The position numbers were made by a program, and so were the translations under genes. A stretch of 64,000 nt of DNA from Nioella sediminis (GTDB lineage: Bacteria > Pseudomonadota > Alphaproteobacteria > Rhodobacterales > Rhodobacteraceae). The DNA is taken from NCBI RefSeq assembly GCF_001879695.1, contig NZ_MNBL01000047.1, positions 1-64,000 on the forward strand, read 5' to 3'. Each line of letters starts with the position of its first letter. The first letter of the stretch is position 1. The notes under the pieces are model-generated. The model was not told the DNA's origin and ran no database searches. It worked only from the letters and a program-made list of their open reading frames with translations. Shown here piece by piece: positions 1 to 8,964 of the stretch.

Positions 1-1203
1 GCGGCCGCCATCACGGGAACCGTAGCGCGGGCAGATGCGCCCGATCCGGCCATCACCGAGGTACAGCCCTGGGCGCGCTACCTTGGCGAAGGCGTCGATG
101 CGCGGCCCTATGGCTACCCGTCGGAACACGAGGCGCATGTGGTGCGCCGCAACGTGGAATGGCTGACCGCCGATCCGATCTCCTCGGTGAACTTCACCCC
201 GATCCACGAGCTGGACGGGATCATCACCCCCAATGGGCTGTGCTTTGAACGCCATCATGGCGGTATCGCCGAGATTGACCCGGCCCAGTACCGGCTGATG
301 ATCAACGGTCTTGTGGACCGCGAACTGGTCTTCACACTGGAAGACATCATGCGCTTCCCCCGTGAAAACCGCGCCTATTTCCTCGAATGCGCGGCAAATT
401 CGGGCATGGAATGGCGCGGCGCGCAGCTCAATGGTTGCCAGTACACCCACGGCATGATCCACAACGTCATGTATACCGGCGTCCGCCTGCGTACCCTGCT
501 GGAAGAGGCCGGTGTGCAACCAGAGGGCGAATGGCTGCTGGCCGAAGGTGCCGATGCCTCGGCCATGACCCGCTCGATCCCGATGGAGAAGGCGCTCGAT
601 GACTGCATGGTCGCGTTCAAGATGAACGGCGAGGCGCTGCGGCCTGAACAGGGCTATCCGGTGCGTCTGGTCGTGCCCGGTTGGGAAGGCAACATGTGGG
701 TCAAGTGGCTGCGCCGCCTGGAAGTGGGCGATCAGCCATGGCACCACCGGGAAGAGACCTCGAAATACACCGATCTCTTTGCCGATGGCCGCGCGCGGCG
801 CTTCACCTGGGAAATGGACGCCAAGTCCGTCATCACCAGCCCCAGCCCGCAAAAGCCGATCAGCCACGGCCCCGGCCAGATGGTGCTGACCGGTCTGGCC
901 TGGTCCGGTCGCGGCACCATCCCGCGCGTGGATGTGACGCTGGATGGCGGCATCAACTGGCACGAGGCCCGCATGGACGGCCCCAGCTGGGACAAGTCGC
1001 TGCATCGCTTCTACTATGATTTCGAATGGGACGGCTCGCCGATGATCATCCAGAGCCGCGCCCATGACTCGACCGGCTATGTCCAGCCCACAAAGGACGA
1101 GCTGCGCGAAGTGCGGGGCGAGAACTCCATCTACCACAATAACGGCATCCAGACCTACGCCGTGGCAGCCGACGGGAGCGTTGAAAATGTCGAAATCGCT
1201 TAA
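1..1203 (+). CDS. soxC: SoxC, molybdopterin subunit of sulfane dehydrogenase SoxCD (5' end outside window)
   Basis: The frame is open from base 1, so the N-terminus, including the expected Tat signal, lies upstream; the GTG at 139 is internal and not a start. The protein is an oxidoreductase molybdopterin-domain protein of the sulfite oxidase family. The Mo-ligating Cys is encoded at 388-390 in YFLECAANSG, followed by the Mo-co dimerisation domain (about 820-1150). SoxC pairs with the dihaem cytochrome SoxD in the periplasm to oxidise the sulfane sulfur on SoxYZ. soxD begins inside this gene (1187), so the two are translationally coupled, as expected for a fixed-stoichiometry complex. The assignment rests on family recognition plus the soxD-soxE-soxF order that follows. 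Confidence 0.95.
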   Translation, partial: AAAITGTVARADAPDPAITEVQPWARYLGEGVDARPYGYPSEHEAHVVRRNVEWLTADPISSVNFTPIHELDGIITPNGLCFERHHGGIAEIDPAQYRLMINGLVDRELVFTLEDIMRFPRENRAYFLECAANSGMEWRGAQLNGCQYTHGMIHNVMYTGVRLRTLLEEAGVQPEGEWLLAEGADASAMTRSIPMEKALDDCMVAFKMNGEALRPEQGYPVRLVVPGWEGNMWVKWLRRLEVGDQPWHHREETSKYTDLFADGRARRFTWEMDAKSVITSPSPQKPISHGPGQMVLTGLAWSGRGTIPRVDVTLDGGINWHEARMDGPSWDKSLHRFYYDFEWDGSPMIIQSRAHDSTGYVQPTKDELREVRGENSIYHNNGIQTYAVAADGSVENVEIA

Positions 1204-2227
1204 GCTTCTCCTGACCGCCGCCACGCTGACGGCCCTTGGGACGGCCGCAAGCGCACAGACCTATGGCCTGGGCCGCGAGGCATTGCCCGAAGAGGTCGCC
1301 GCCTGGGATATCGACATTCGCCCCGACGGGCTTGGCCTGCCGGTTGGCTCCGGGTCGGTTCTGGACGGTGAAGACGTGTTCCTGGAGCTTTGCGCGTCCT
1401 GCCATGGCGATTTCGCTGAAGGCGCGGGCCGCTGGCCGCCGCTTGCAGGCGGGCATGGCTCGCTTGCGTCGGACGACCCGCTGAAAACGATCGGCTCCTA
1501 CTGGCCGTATCTGTCGACAGTGTGGGACTACGTGCACCGCGCCATGCCCTTCGGCGACGCGCAGTCGCTGAGTGATGACGAGGTCTACGCGATCACGGCC
1601 TTCCTGCTCTACATGAACGATATCGTGCTCGAGGATGACTTTGTCCTGTCGAACGAGAATTTCGGCGATATCGTGATGCCGAATGCCGACGGGTTCTACA
1701 TGGATGACCGCGAGGAAAGCCCGCTTTGGGGCCCGCGCGAGGTCTGCATGACTGACTGCGCGGAAAGCGTGGAAATCACCATGCGTGCCAATATCCTCGA
1801 CGTGACGCCCGATGATGCGGCGGCCCGTGAAGCGCGGGAATCCGGTGGCGCAGAGGCCGTGGAAGAAGCCGCGACCGAGGAAGCGGCCGAAGACCCGAAT
1901 GCCATCGATATGGAACTGGCAGAGGCGGGTGAGGGCCTGTTCCGGCAGTGTTCCAGCTGCCACCAGGTGGGCGACGGGGCGCAGAACCGCACCGGTCCGA
2001 TCCTGACCGGGATCGTTGGCGCACCGGCCGGGCTTGTCGAAGGCTTCCGGTATTCCAACCCGATGCAGGCGGCTGCCGAAGAGGGGTTGGTCTGGACGCC
2101 GGAGGAACTCCATGCCTTCCTCGAAAACCCGCGCGCCTATATGCGCGGCACGCGGATGGCCTTCCGCGGGGTGGCGGATGAGGCGGATCGCGACGCCATC
2201 ATCGAATACCTCCGGTCGGTGGAATAA
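1187..2227 (+). CDS. soxD: SoxD, dihaem cytochrome c subunit of sulfane dehydrogenase
   Basis: This 346-residue protein begins with a cleavable signal (MSKSLKLLL to ASAQ). It carries two haem sites: CASCH at residues 69-73 and CSSCH at 255-259. An Ala/Glu-rich linker (about residues 205-240) separates the two cytochrome domains. I chose the ATG at 1187, which overlaps soxC by 17 bases, because it places the signal peptide at the N-terminus; the in-frame ATG at 1064 would add 41 non-conserved residues read out of frame with soxC. SoxD accepts electrons from SoxC in the periplasm during thiosulfate oxidation. Maturation would need the Ccm system, parts of which are encoded at 57-62 kb. Confidence 0.94.
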   Translation: MSKSLKLLLTAATLTALGTAASAQTYGLGREALPEEVAAWDIDIRPDGLGLPVGSGSVLDGEDVFLELCASCHGDFAEGAGRWPPLAGGHGSLASDDPLKTIGSYWPYLSTVWDYVHRAMPFGDAQSLSDDEVYAITAFLLYMNDIVLEDDFVLSNENFGDIVMPNADGFYMDDREESPLWGPREVCMTDCAESVEITMRANILDVTPDDAAAREARESGGAEAVEEAATEEAAEDPNAIDMELAEAGEGLFRQCSSCHQVGDGAQNRTGPILTGIVGAPAGLVEGFRYSNPMQAAAEEGLVWTPEELHAFLENPRAYMRGTRMAFRGVADEADRDAIIEYLRSVE

Positions 2228-2231
2228 GAAG

Positions 2232-2906
2232 ATGGTGCGCAGGGTCCTCCTTCCGATCCTCGCAACCCTCGCCGGGGCCCCTGTGGCCCTGGCGCAAGAG
2301 GGCGACGCCGAACGCGGTGCCGTCCTCTTTCGACAATGCAATTCCTGCCATGTGGCAGAGCCGGACGGTCCGTCCCGCACCGGCCCCAATCTCTACGGGG
2401 TGCTTGGCCGGACCGCAGGTGCGCTGGAGGGCGTCCGCTATTCCCCGGCGATCCGCGAAGCAGGCGAAGGCGGCCTGATCTGGACCGTGGAAACGCTGGA
2501 CGGGTTCCTGCAGGATCCGCGCGGCTACATCCCCGGATCCCGCATGAGCTTTCGGGGCCTGCCGGACCTTCAGGACCGAATGGATGTGATCGCCTACCTG
2601 ACCGGCGACGCGCCTGTGGTACATTCTTCGGAACTAGGGCGCCTGTCGCCCGAAATCTTTACGATCGAAGGCGACGTGGAATACGGGGAATACCTGTCGT
2701 CCGAATGCGTGGCCTGCCATAGCGCCAGTGGCAGCGACGAAGGCATTCCGGTGATCACCGGGCTGGAGCCCGAAGCCTTCATCCTCGCCTTGCACGATTA
2801 TCGCGACGGCCACCGGGAGCATCAGGTGATGACCACGGTGACCGCCAGATTGACCGACGAGGAAATCGCCTCGTTGGCGGCCTATTTCGCCGAACTGGAG
2901 GAGTAG
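2232..2906 (+). CDS. soxE: SoxE, dihaem c-type cytochrome
   Basis: This is a 224-residue exported protein (signal to about residue 19, ending ALAQ) with two haem motifs, CNSCH at residues 36-40 and CVACH at 159-163. The first domain resembles the C-terminal domain of SoxD (shared RTGP and GxRMxFRG stretches), which suggests the two domains are related by duplication. The ATG at 2232 starts four bases after the soxD stop; the upstream in-frame ATG at 2016 lies inside soxD and is not used. In Paracoccus-type sox operons SoxE follows SoxD and pairs with the flavoprotein SoxF, as here. Confidence 0.9.
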   Translation: MVRRVLLPILATLAGAPVALAQEGDAERGAVLFRQCNSCHVAEPDGPSRTGPNLYGVLGRTAGALEGVRYSPAIREAGEGGLIWTVETLDGFLQDPRGYIPGSRMSFRGLPDLQDRMDVIAYLTGDAPVVHSSELGRLSPEIFTIEGDVEYGEYLSSECVACHSASGSDEGIPVITGLEPEAFILALHDYRDGHREHQVMTTVTARLTDEEIASLAAYFAELEE

Positions 2907-2965
2907 GGCCAATGCCCGCTTGGAGGAGCGGGCAGACAAAAGTGGAGTAGGGAGGCTCCGGTATC

Positions 2966-4225
2966 ATGATCAACAGACGTACATTCCTCGGAACCACGGC
3001 CGCACTGGCCGGAACACTCGCGGCCCCGGCCGTACTTGGCCAGGCCAGACCGCGCGCGGTCGTGATCGGCGGCGGGGCAGGCGGGGCGACCGCCGCGCGC
3101 TACATCGCAAATGACAGCGACGGCATGATCGACGTCACCCTGATCGAGCCAACGCGCCACTACTACACCTGCTTCTTCTCGAACCTCTATCTGGGCGGCT
3201 TCCGCACCATTGAATCGCTCGGCCACAGCTATGGCACGCTGGCAGCCGATTACGGCATCAACGTCGTCCATGACTGGGCCACCGGCATCGACCGTGATGC
3301 GCGCACCGTGGCGCTGGCGGGTGGTGGATCAGTGCCCTATGACCGGCTGATCGTCAGCCCCGGCATCGACTTCAAGGAGGGCGCCGTGCCCGGCTGGTCC
3401 ACCGCCGCGCAGAATGCGATGCCCCATGCATACAAGGCGGGATCGCAGACCGAGCTGCTGCGCGCGCAGCTGGAAAACATGCGCGAGGGCGGCACCTTCG
3501 CCATGGTCGCGCCGCCCAACCCCTATCGCTGTCCGCCGGGGCCCTATGAGCGGGTCTCGATGGTCGCGCATTACCTCAGCCAGAACAACCCGACGGCGCG
3601 GATCCTGATCCTCGACCCGAAGGAAAGCTTCTCGAAACAGGCGCTGTTCGAAGACGGATGGGCCCGCCACTATCCGGGGATGATCGAACGGATCGGCCCC
3701 GATTTCGGCGGCGGCAACGTGGAAGTGCGCCCCGAGAGCATGGAAGTGGTCGTCGACGGGCAGGTCGAGGCGGTCGATGTCTGCAATGTCATCCCGGCGA
3801 TGCAGGCGGGCAGCATCCTGCAAGACGCGGCCCTGACCGAAAGCGATTGGGCCACGGTGATGCCCGCCACCATGCAGTCGGTGATGGATGAAAACATTCA
3901 TGTCCTGGGCGACTCCGCGCGCCAGGGGGCGATGCCGAAATCGGGCTTTGCCGCCAACAGTCAGGCCAAGGTGGCCGCGATGGCCGTGCGCCATGCGCTG
4001 ACCGACAGCCGCCTGTTCCCGGCGCGTTTCTCGAACACCTGCTGGTCGCTGATCACCACCGATGACGGCATCAAGGTGGGGGCGACCTACCAGGCGGGCG
4101 AGGACCGGATCGAGGCGGTCGATACCTTCGTCAGCCAGCTTGGCGAAAGCGACGAAGTGCGGGCGGAAACCTACCGCGAGTCGCTTGGCTGGTATGACTC
4201 CATCACCTCCGACATGTTCGGCTGA
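2966..4225 (+). CDS. soxF: SoxF, flavocytochrome c sulfide dehydrogenase flavoprotein subunit
   Basis: This 419-residue protein has a twin-arginine signal (NRRTFLG). A FAD-binding GGGAGG motif follows near residue 33. Cys69 sits in YYTCFFSN, matching the flavin-linking Cys42 of mature flavocytochrome c once a signal of about 27 residues is removed. Cys189 (in YRCPPGP) and Cys359 (in NTCWSL) match the redox-active pair of that family. The C-terminal FCSD flavin-binding domain is complete. With SoxE it would form a periplasmic sulfide-oxidising flavocytochrome, and SoxF is known to enhance Sox activity. The 59-base gap from soxE contains no obvious terminator. Confidence 0.92.
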   Translation: MINRRTFLGTTAALAGTLAAPAVLGQARPRAVVIGGGAGGATAARYIANDSDGMIDVTLIEPTRHYYTCFFSNLYLGGFRTIESLGHSYGTLAADYGINVVHDWATGIDRDARTVALAGGGSVPYDRLIVSPGIDFKEGAVPGWSTAAQNAMPHAYKAGSQTELLRAQLENMREGGTFAMVAPPNPYRCPPGPYERVSMVAHYLSQNNPTARILILDPKESFSKQALFEDGWARHYPGMIERIGPDFGGGNVEVRPESMEVVVDGQVEAVDVCNVIPAMQAGSILQDAALTESDWATVMPATMQSVMDENIHVLGDSARQGAMPKSGFAANSQAKVAAMAVRHALTDSRLFPARFSNTCWSLITTDDGIKVGATYQAGEDRIEAVDTFVSQLGESDEVRAETYRESLGWYDSITSDMFG

Positions 4226-4291
4226 TGGAACCATTCGGCCTCGCGGCAGGGTGCTGCGGGGCCACTTCATGAACCACGAAAGGATCAGACG

Positions 4292-4726
4292 ATGAAACAG
4301 TTTGCACTTGCAGCCGCCCTGGTAGCGGCCACCGCGACCGGCGCATTGGCGCAGCAGGCCGTGACCTATCCTTTCGACGGCAGTTTCGAGGATGCGGCCT
4401 TTGGCGTGGAAAGCGCCATCGTGGGCCGGGGTCTGGTGATCGACTACACGAGCCATGTGGGCGAGATGCTGGAACGCACCCGCGAAGATACCGGCAGCGA
4501 CGTGGTGCTGTTCGACGAGGCGGATATCTACCTGTTCTGCTCGGCCGTCGTGTCGCGCCAGGTGATGGAGGCCGACCCGATGAACATCGCCAATTGCCCC
4601 TATGGCATCTTCATTGCCAGCATGGAAGGCGAGGTGATGATCGGTTATCGGGCGATGCCCGAGGAGTCGATGGCCCCGGTGATGGCCTTGCTGGATGAAC
4701 TGGCGCGCGAGGCAGCCGGTCAATGA
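4292..4726 (+). CDS. exported DUF302-domain protein in the sox locus
   Basis: A 144-residue protein with a signal peptide (MKQFALAAA to ALAQ) followed by a DUF302 domain, recognised by [14 protein letters not shown], the Asn-Cys-Pro turn and the YRAMPEE stretch. The function of DUF302 is unknown; members are often found near sulfur and redox genes. It lies 66 bases after soxF on the same strand, and its TGA overlaps the hemA ATG (ATGA at 4723-4726), so it is coupled to hemA. The two Cys residues (in FCSA and NCPY) might form a disulfide in the periplasm; this is inference. Confidence 0.8.
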   Translation: MKQFALAAALVAATATGALAQQAVTYPFDGSFEDAAFGVESAIVGRGLVIDYTSHVGEMLERTREDTGSDVVLFDEADIYLFCSAVVSRQVMEADPMNIANCPYGIFIASMEGEVMIGYRAMPEESMAPVMALLDELAREAAGQ

Positions 4727-5949
4727 CATCTGACCGCTACGACAGCATCTTCAGGGCGCAGCTTGACGCCCTGAAGGACGACGGGAACTACCGCATCTTC
4801 GCGGAACTGGAACGTCGCTGCGGGGCGTTTCCTCTGGCGAAGAACCACGGGGCGGGGGCCGATGAGGTCACCGTGTGGTGCGGCAATGATTATCTGGGCA
4901 TGGGCCAGCACCCGCGCGTGTTGCAAGCCATGCACGAGACCGTTGACGCCTGCGGCGCAGGGGCAGGGGGGACGCGCAATATTTCGGGCACCACCCACGC
5001 CCATGTGATGCTGGAGCGCGAACTGGCCGACCTGCATGGCAAGGAGGCGGCGCTTCTGTTCACGTCCGGTTACGTGTCGAACTGGGCTTCCTTGGGGACG
5101 CTCGGTTCGCGGCTGCCAGGCTGCACGATCCTGTCCGACAGCCTGAACCATGCCTCGATGATCGAAGGCATCCGCCATGCCCGTTGCGACAAACAGATCT
5201 GGCGGCACAATGATGTAGAAGATCTGGACCGGCGGTTGTCGGCGCTCGATCCCGATGCGCCCAAGATCGTGGCCTTCGAAAGCGTCTATTCCATGGATGG
5301 CGATATCGCGCCGATTGCCGAGATCCTCGACGTGTCCGAGCGGCATGGCGCGATGACCTATCTCGACGAGGTTCATGCAGTTGGTCTCTACGGCCCTCGC
5401 GGCGGCGGGATTGCCGAGCGTGAAGGGCTGATGGATCGGGTCACGTTGATCGAGGGCACGCTTGGCAAGGCCTTCGGCGTGGTGGGCGGCTATGTCACCG
5501 GGTCGGCCCCGCTGGTCGATTTCATCCGCAGCTTTGCCAGCGGATTTATCTTCACCACCGCCCTGCCGCCCGCGATTGCCGCGGCGGCGACGGAGTCGAT
5601 CCGGGTTCTGAAAGGGTTCGAAGGCGCGCGGTTGCGGGCGGCGCAGCAAAAACAGGTGGCGCGGCTCAGGGCGCGTCTGGATGCCATGGGCATTCCGCAC
5701 CAGCCCAACCCGAGCCATATCGTGCCGGTCATGGTCAAGGATCCGGTCAAGTGCAAATGGCTGTCCGATATCCTGCTGGACCGCTACGGGATCTACGTGC
5801 AGCCGATCAACTATCCGACCGTGGCCAAGGGCGAGGAGCGGTTGCGTTTCACCCCCTCGCCGCTGCATTCGGACGCGGAGGTCGACCGGCTGGCGGAGGC
5901 GCTGCACGATCTTTGGAGCCAATGCGCCCTGGCGCGGGTCGTGGCGTGA
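4723..5949 (+). CDS. hemA: 5-aminolevulinate synthase
   Basis: This 408-residue protein has the full length of alphaproteobacterial ALA synthase. It condenses glycine and succinyl-CoA to 5-aminolevulinate, the first step of C4-pathway haem and tetrapyrrole synthesis, using PLP. Visible landmarks are WCGNDYLG near the N-terminus, the [12 protein letters not shown] loop, the aspartate of LDEVHAVG and the PLP lysine K249 in GTLGKAFG. The start overlaps the stop of the DUF302 gene by four bases, so translation is probably coupled. Its place behind soxCDEF suggests haem supply for the Sox cytochromes. It could be the only hemA or a second copy; the window cannot tell. Confidence 0.95.
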   Translation: MTSDRYDSIFRAQLDALKDDGNYRIFAELERRCGAFPLAKNHGAGADEVTVWCGNDYLGMGQHPRVLQAMHETVDACGAGAGGTRNISGTTHAHVMLERELADLHGKEAALLFTSGYVSNWASLGTLGSRLPGCTILSDSLNHASMIEGIRHARCDKQIWRHNDVEDLDRRLSALDPDAPKIVAFESVYSMDGDIAPIAEILDVSERHGAMTYLDEVHAVGLYGPRGGGIAEREGLMDRVTLIEGTLGKAFGVVGGYVTGSAPLVDFIRSFASGFIFTTALPPAIAAAATESIRVLKGFEGARLRAAQQKQVARLRARLDAMGIPHQPNPSHIVPVMVKDPVKCKWLSDILLDRYGIYVQPINYPTVAKGEERLRFTPSPLHSDAEVDRLAEALHDLWSQCALARVVA

Positions 5950-5988
5950 TCGGATAGCGGAGGATCGCCGCGCATTGCGCGTCGATCC

Positions 5989-6036
5989 GCGGGGGATCCT
6001 CCCCCGCACCCCCTGAGGTATTTTTGCCAAGATGAA
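5989..6036 (+). repeat. hairpin plus GAGGTATTT...AAGATGAA intergenic repeat, copy 1
   Basis: Downstream of hemA a 7-bp GC stem (5989-5995 with 6001-6007, loop ATCCT) is followed by a 22-base element at 6015-6036, beginning GAGGTATTTTT and ending CCAAGATGAA. A second copy with two mismatches lies at 57063-57084 behind another small GC palindrome. The hairpin and the nearby T-run may also terminate hemA transcription. It looks like a dispersed intergenic repeat. Confidence 0.6.
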
Positions 6037-6071
6037 AGGGCTAAAGCCCAGATGGAACAGGAGAACGGTCA

Positions 6072-6977
6072 ATGAGCGGGATCACGCGGCGGATGCTGAT
6101 GGCGGGGGCGGCGGGCCTTGGAGCGGCGATGGCAATGCCGCGTTGGCTGCATGCGTCCATGCAGATCGGGGATTGGCAGCTCGACACGCTGAGCGATGGC
6201 AATCTGATGCTGCCGGCGGATTTCATCCTTGGGCCGATGCCGGCCGATGAGGTTGCACCGATCCTTGCGCGCAACGGGATTGCGCCGGGCGAGCCGCTGA
6301 CGCCGCCCTGCAATGTGACCTTGCTGCGCGGGCAGGGGCGGGTGGTTTTGTTCGATGCAGGGTCCGGACTGGCCTTTCAGCCGTCGGTGGGGGAATTGCC
6401 GGACGCGCTTTTTGCGCTTGGGGTCGATCCCGCGGATGTCACGGATGTGGTGTTCACCCATGCCCATCCCGATCATCTCTGGGGCGCGCTGGATGATTTC
6501 GACGAGGCGATGTTCTACAATGCCCGCCATTACATGGGTGCGGGCGAATTGGCCTATTGGCGCGATCCAGAGACGGTGAACAGCATCGGCGCGGCACGCC
6601 AGGCCTTTGCCATAGGTGCCGCGCGGCGGTTGGAGATCCTGGGGGACATGGTCGAAAGCTTCGATGACGGCAACGAGGTCTTGCCCGGTGTCACCGCCGT
6701 GCTGACGCCCGGACATACGCCGGGGCACATGTCCTTTGCCGTGGGCAATGCAATGATCCTGGGAGATGCCATCGGCAACCATCACGTGGGGTTCGAGGCA
6801 CCGGGGCTGCTGTCGGGGTCGGATCAGGATCAGGCCATGGCGGCCGAAACCCGGCTGACGCTGCTGGATCGGATCGTGGCCGATGACATGACGGTTGTGG
6901 GCTTCCACCTGCCCGGCGGTGGCATAGGCCGGGCAGAGCGCATGGACGGGGCCTATCGCTTCGTGCAGGACGGCTGA
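6072..6977 (+). CDS. Tat-exported metallo-beta-lactamase-fold hydrolase (SoxH-like position)
   Basis: A 301-residue protein with a twin-arginine signal (TRRMLMAG) and a metallo-beta-lactamase fold. The metal motif HAHPDH gives H130, H132, D134 and H135, and further ligands are expected in GHTPGHMS and later in GFHLPGGG. It should be a periplasmic binuclear-zinc hydrolase. Paracoccus sox operons end with genes for exported metallohydrolases (SoxG/SoxH), so a related role is plausible, but lactonase-like members of this fold look much the same. It is separated from hemA by 122 bases holding a repeat. Confidence 0.82.
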   Translation: MSGITRRMLMAGAAGLGAAMAMPRWLHASMQIGDWQLDTLSDGNLMLPADFILGPMPADEVAPILARNGIAPGEPLTPPCNVTLLRGQGRVVLFDAGSGLAFQPSVGELPDALFALGVDPADVTDVVFTHAHPDHLWGALDDFDEAMFYNARHYMGAGELAYWRDPETVNSIGAARQAFAIGAARRLEILGDMVESFDDGNEVLPGVTAVLTPGHTPGHMSFAVGNAMILGDAIGNHHVGFEAPGLLSGSDQDQAMAAETRLTLLDRIVADDMTVVGFHLPGGGIGRAERMDGAYRFVQDG

Positions 6978-7018
6978 CGCCCATTGACCCCGCCCGCGCC
7001 GTCTGAGATGCGGGGGGC

Positions 7019-7687
7019 ATGACCACGCCTTCCGTTTCGGCCCGCATTGTCTTCGACCTCGACGGCACGCTCATCGACAGCGCGCCCGATATTCACGCCA
7101 TCGCCAATGAGGTGCTGGCCCTGGAAGGCTGCGCGCCGATCACGCTGGAGGAGGCCCGTCGTTTCGTTGGCAACGGCGCTGCGGTTTTCGTGGCGCGGAT
7201 GCGCTGCGCGCGCGGGCTGCCGGACGCTGCGCAGGAGCGGATGCATGACGCCTTTATCGCGCGCTATGACCGGGCCGTGGGGCGCACCCATCCCTATCCC
7301 GGCGTGGCAGCGGCACTGTCAGGTCTGCAGGCGGCAGGGCACCGGTTGGGGATCTGCACCAACAAGCCGATCAAGCCCGCGCTGGCGGTTCTGGCGCATC
7401 TGGACCTGGATGGTTGGTTCGGGGCTGTCATTGGCGGCGACAGCCTGATCGTCAAGAAACCCGACCCCGCCCCGTTGGAGGCTGCGTTCGAGGCGCTTGG
7501 GCAAGGGCCGATGGTCTATGTGGGCGACAGCGAGGTGGATGCCGAGACCGCCGAGCGGCTCGGTGTGCCCTTCCTGCTGTTCACCGAAGGTTATCGCAAG
7601 ACGCCCGTGAACAAGCTGCCCCATGCGGCCGCCTTTGATGACTTTGCGCATCTGGGCGGCTTGGTGGACAATCTGCTGAAACGCTAG
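7019..7687 (+). CDS. gph: HAD-family hydrolase, phosphoglycolate phosphatase type
   Basis: A 222-residue HAD hydrolase of subfamily IA. Motif I is DLDGTLID (nucleophile D13), motif II is the CTNK stretch, motif III is the lysine in VKKPDP and motif IV is GDSEVDAET. Length and cap region fit phosphoglycolate phosphatase, which removes the 2-phosphoglycolate made by oxygenation or DNA repair, but substrate range within this family is wide. It starts 41 bases after the metallohydrolase. Its TAG stop is part of a short heptamer tandem repeat (7684-7712). Confidence 0.8.
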   Translation: MTTPSVSARIVFDLDGTLIDSAPDIHAIANEVLALEGCAPITLEEARRFVGNGAAVFVARMRCARGLPDAAQERMHDAFIARYDRAVGRTHPYPGVAAALSGLQAAGHRLGICTNKPIKPALAVLAHLDLDGWFGAVIGGDSLIVKKPDPAPLEAAFEALGQGPMVYVGDSEVDAETAERLGVPFLLFTEGYRKTPVNKLPHAAAFDDFAHLGGLVDNLLKR

Positions 7688-7712
7688 CCCTCAGCCCTCA
7701 GCCCTCAGCCCT
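7684..7712. repeat. heptamer tandem repeat (AGCCCTC) between convergent stops
   Basis: Four near-exact head-to-tail copies of a 7-base unit span the stop codon of the HAD phosphatase gene (TAG at 7685-7687) and the stop of the converging aminotransferase gene (7705-7707). The unit length is not a multiple of three, so copy-number change would alter the ends of one or both proteins. Confidence 0.7.
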
Positions 7713-8964
7713 CGGGCGCCATGTCCTTCAGCGCGGCCAGAAGCTCTGCGACCTCGCCCTCGGTATTGTAGTGGCACAGCGACACGCGGATGCAGTCGGT
7801 CAGGCCCAGAGGGGTCAGCACATTGCCGCTGTAGTGATCGGCCTTGCGCGTATGGGTGCGGATGCCCTGCTGGTTGAGTGCTTCGACCACATCCTCGGAC
7901 GCATGGCCCGCGACCACGATCGACACCAGCCCCTCGCGCGCCGGGTTGTCTGCGCCTGCAAGGATCGTGATGTGGTCCATATCCCGCAGTCCGGGCAGAT
8001 TGCCGGTGCCGTTGATCATCGCGTTGGTCAGATGGGTTTCGTAGTCGTGAATGGCGCGGCCCGCCGCTTCGATCCGGTCACGCCGGTCTGTCGCGTCCGA
8101 CACCTCGCCGCCCAACCAGTCGAAATAGTCGATGACATCCGACATGGTGGCATAGCTGCCCGCATCGCGGGTGCCGAATTCCCACCCCGTTGCAGGAGCG
8201 TCGATCAGCATGTCATGGGGCATTTTGCCGAACCGGTCCGAAATCCAGGCGATGCCATAGCCGTGGCGGGAAAACACCTTGTAGGGCGAGATCGCGTAGC
8301 CATCGACATCATAGGCACCCAGGTCGAGCTGACCATGGGCGGCGTGCTGAATGCCATCGACGATGATCAGGCAGTCGGGCGACACGGCGCGGATCGCAGC
8401 CGAGATCCCCGCCACATCCATCGCCATGCCAGTGACCGGAGAGCCGTGAAGGATCGTGGCAACGGCGACATCGGGCGTCATCCGGGCGGCATAGTCCTCG
8501 GGCGTGGTGCGGCCCGTTGCGTTGTCATGGGGGACGTTCACATATGTCAGCCCGGCAATTTCAGCCCAACGGCGCGCGGCGCTGCGGCTGGCGGGATGTT
8601 CGATGGACGACCCGATGACCTTGGCCCCCTTGGGCGCATTCACGCAAGCCGTGCGGATCAGGCGGAACAGTAGCTCGGTGCCGCTTTCACCGGCAAAGAA
8701 CTGTCCCCCCGGCGCGTTCATGAACACTGCGAGATCGGCCTTGGCCTTGTCGATGATCGCCTGCAAACCTTGACCGGCGGGGTTGATCCGGCCCGGATTA
8801 TCGGGCAGGGCGGCGAACTTGGCCGAGGTCTGAACCACCGAGTTGAGGGTCAGCGCGCCGCCTGCATTTTCGAAAAAGATGCGCGGGCCCTGAAAGGGAC
8901 AGCTGTCCACATGGGCAAAGCGCGCGCGGATTGCGTCGAGAAGGGCGGGGGTGTCCTGGATCAT
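7705..8964 (-). CDS. class V aminotransferase (cysteine desulfurase-like)
   Basis: A 419-residue PLP enzyme of aminotransferase class V. The Schiff-base lysine is K229 in SPYKVFSRHG, preceded by the PLP-binding aspartate in IIVDGIQHAAHG and the SSIEHPAS stretch. The family includes cysteine desulfurases, kynureninase-like and isopenicillin-epimerase-like enzymes; the SPYK context is not the classic IscS/SufS signature, so the substrate is left open. I start at the ATG at 8964 (MIQDTPALL), where the conserved fold begins, instead of the ATG at 9087, which would add 41 basic residues. It converges on the HAD gene and stands alone. Confidence 0.85.
   Translation of the reverse strand: MIQDTPALLDAIRARFAHVDSCPFQGPRIFFENAGGALTLNSVVQTSAKFAALPDNPGRINPAGQGLQAIIDKAKADLAVFMNAPGGQFFAGESGTELLFRLIRTACVNAPKGAKVIGSSIEHPASRSAARRWAEIAGLTYVNVPHDNATGRTTPEDYAARMTPDVAVATILHGSPVTGMAMDVAGISAAIRAVSPDCLIIVDGIQHAAHGQLDLGAYDVDGYAISPYKVFSRHGYGIAWISDRFGKMPHDMLIDAPATGWEFGTRDAGSYATMSDVIDYFDWLGGEVSDATDRRDRIEAAGRAIHDYETHLTNAMINGTGNLPGLRDMDHITILAGADNPAREGLVSIVVAGHASEDVVEALNQQGIRTHTRKADHYSGNVLTPLGLTDCIRVSLCHYNTEGEVAELLAALKDMAPEG

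Noticed and set aside
139-1203. GTG at 139 as start of soxC
   Set aside because: The frame is open to base 1 and the upstream residues (PWARYLGEGVDARP) match SoxC, so the true start lies outside the window.
1046-2389. Large antisense frames over soxD, hemA, ABC and cox genes
   Set aside because: High GC keeps antisense frames open; they are rich in Arg/His/Gly, lack domains and sit opposite well-supported genes.
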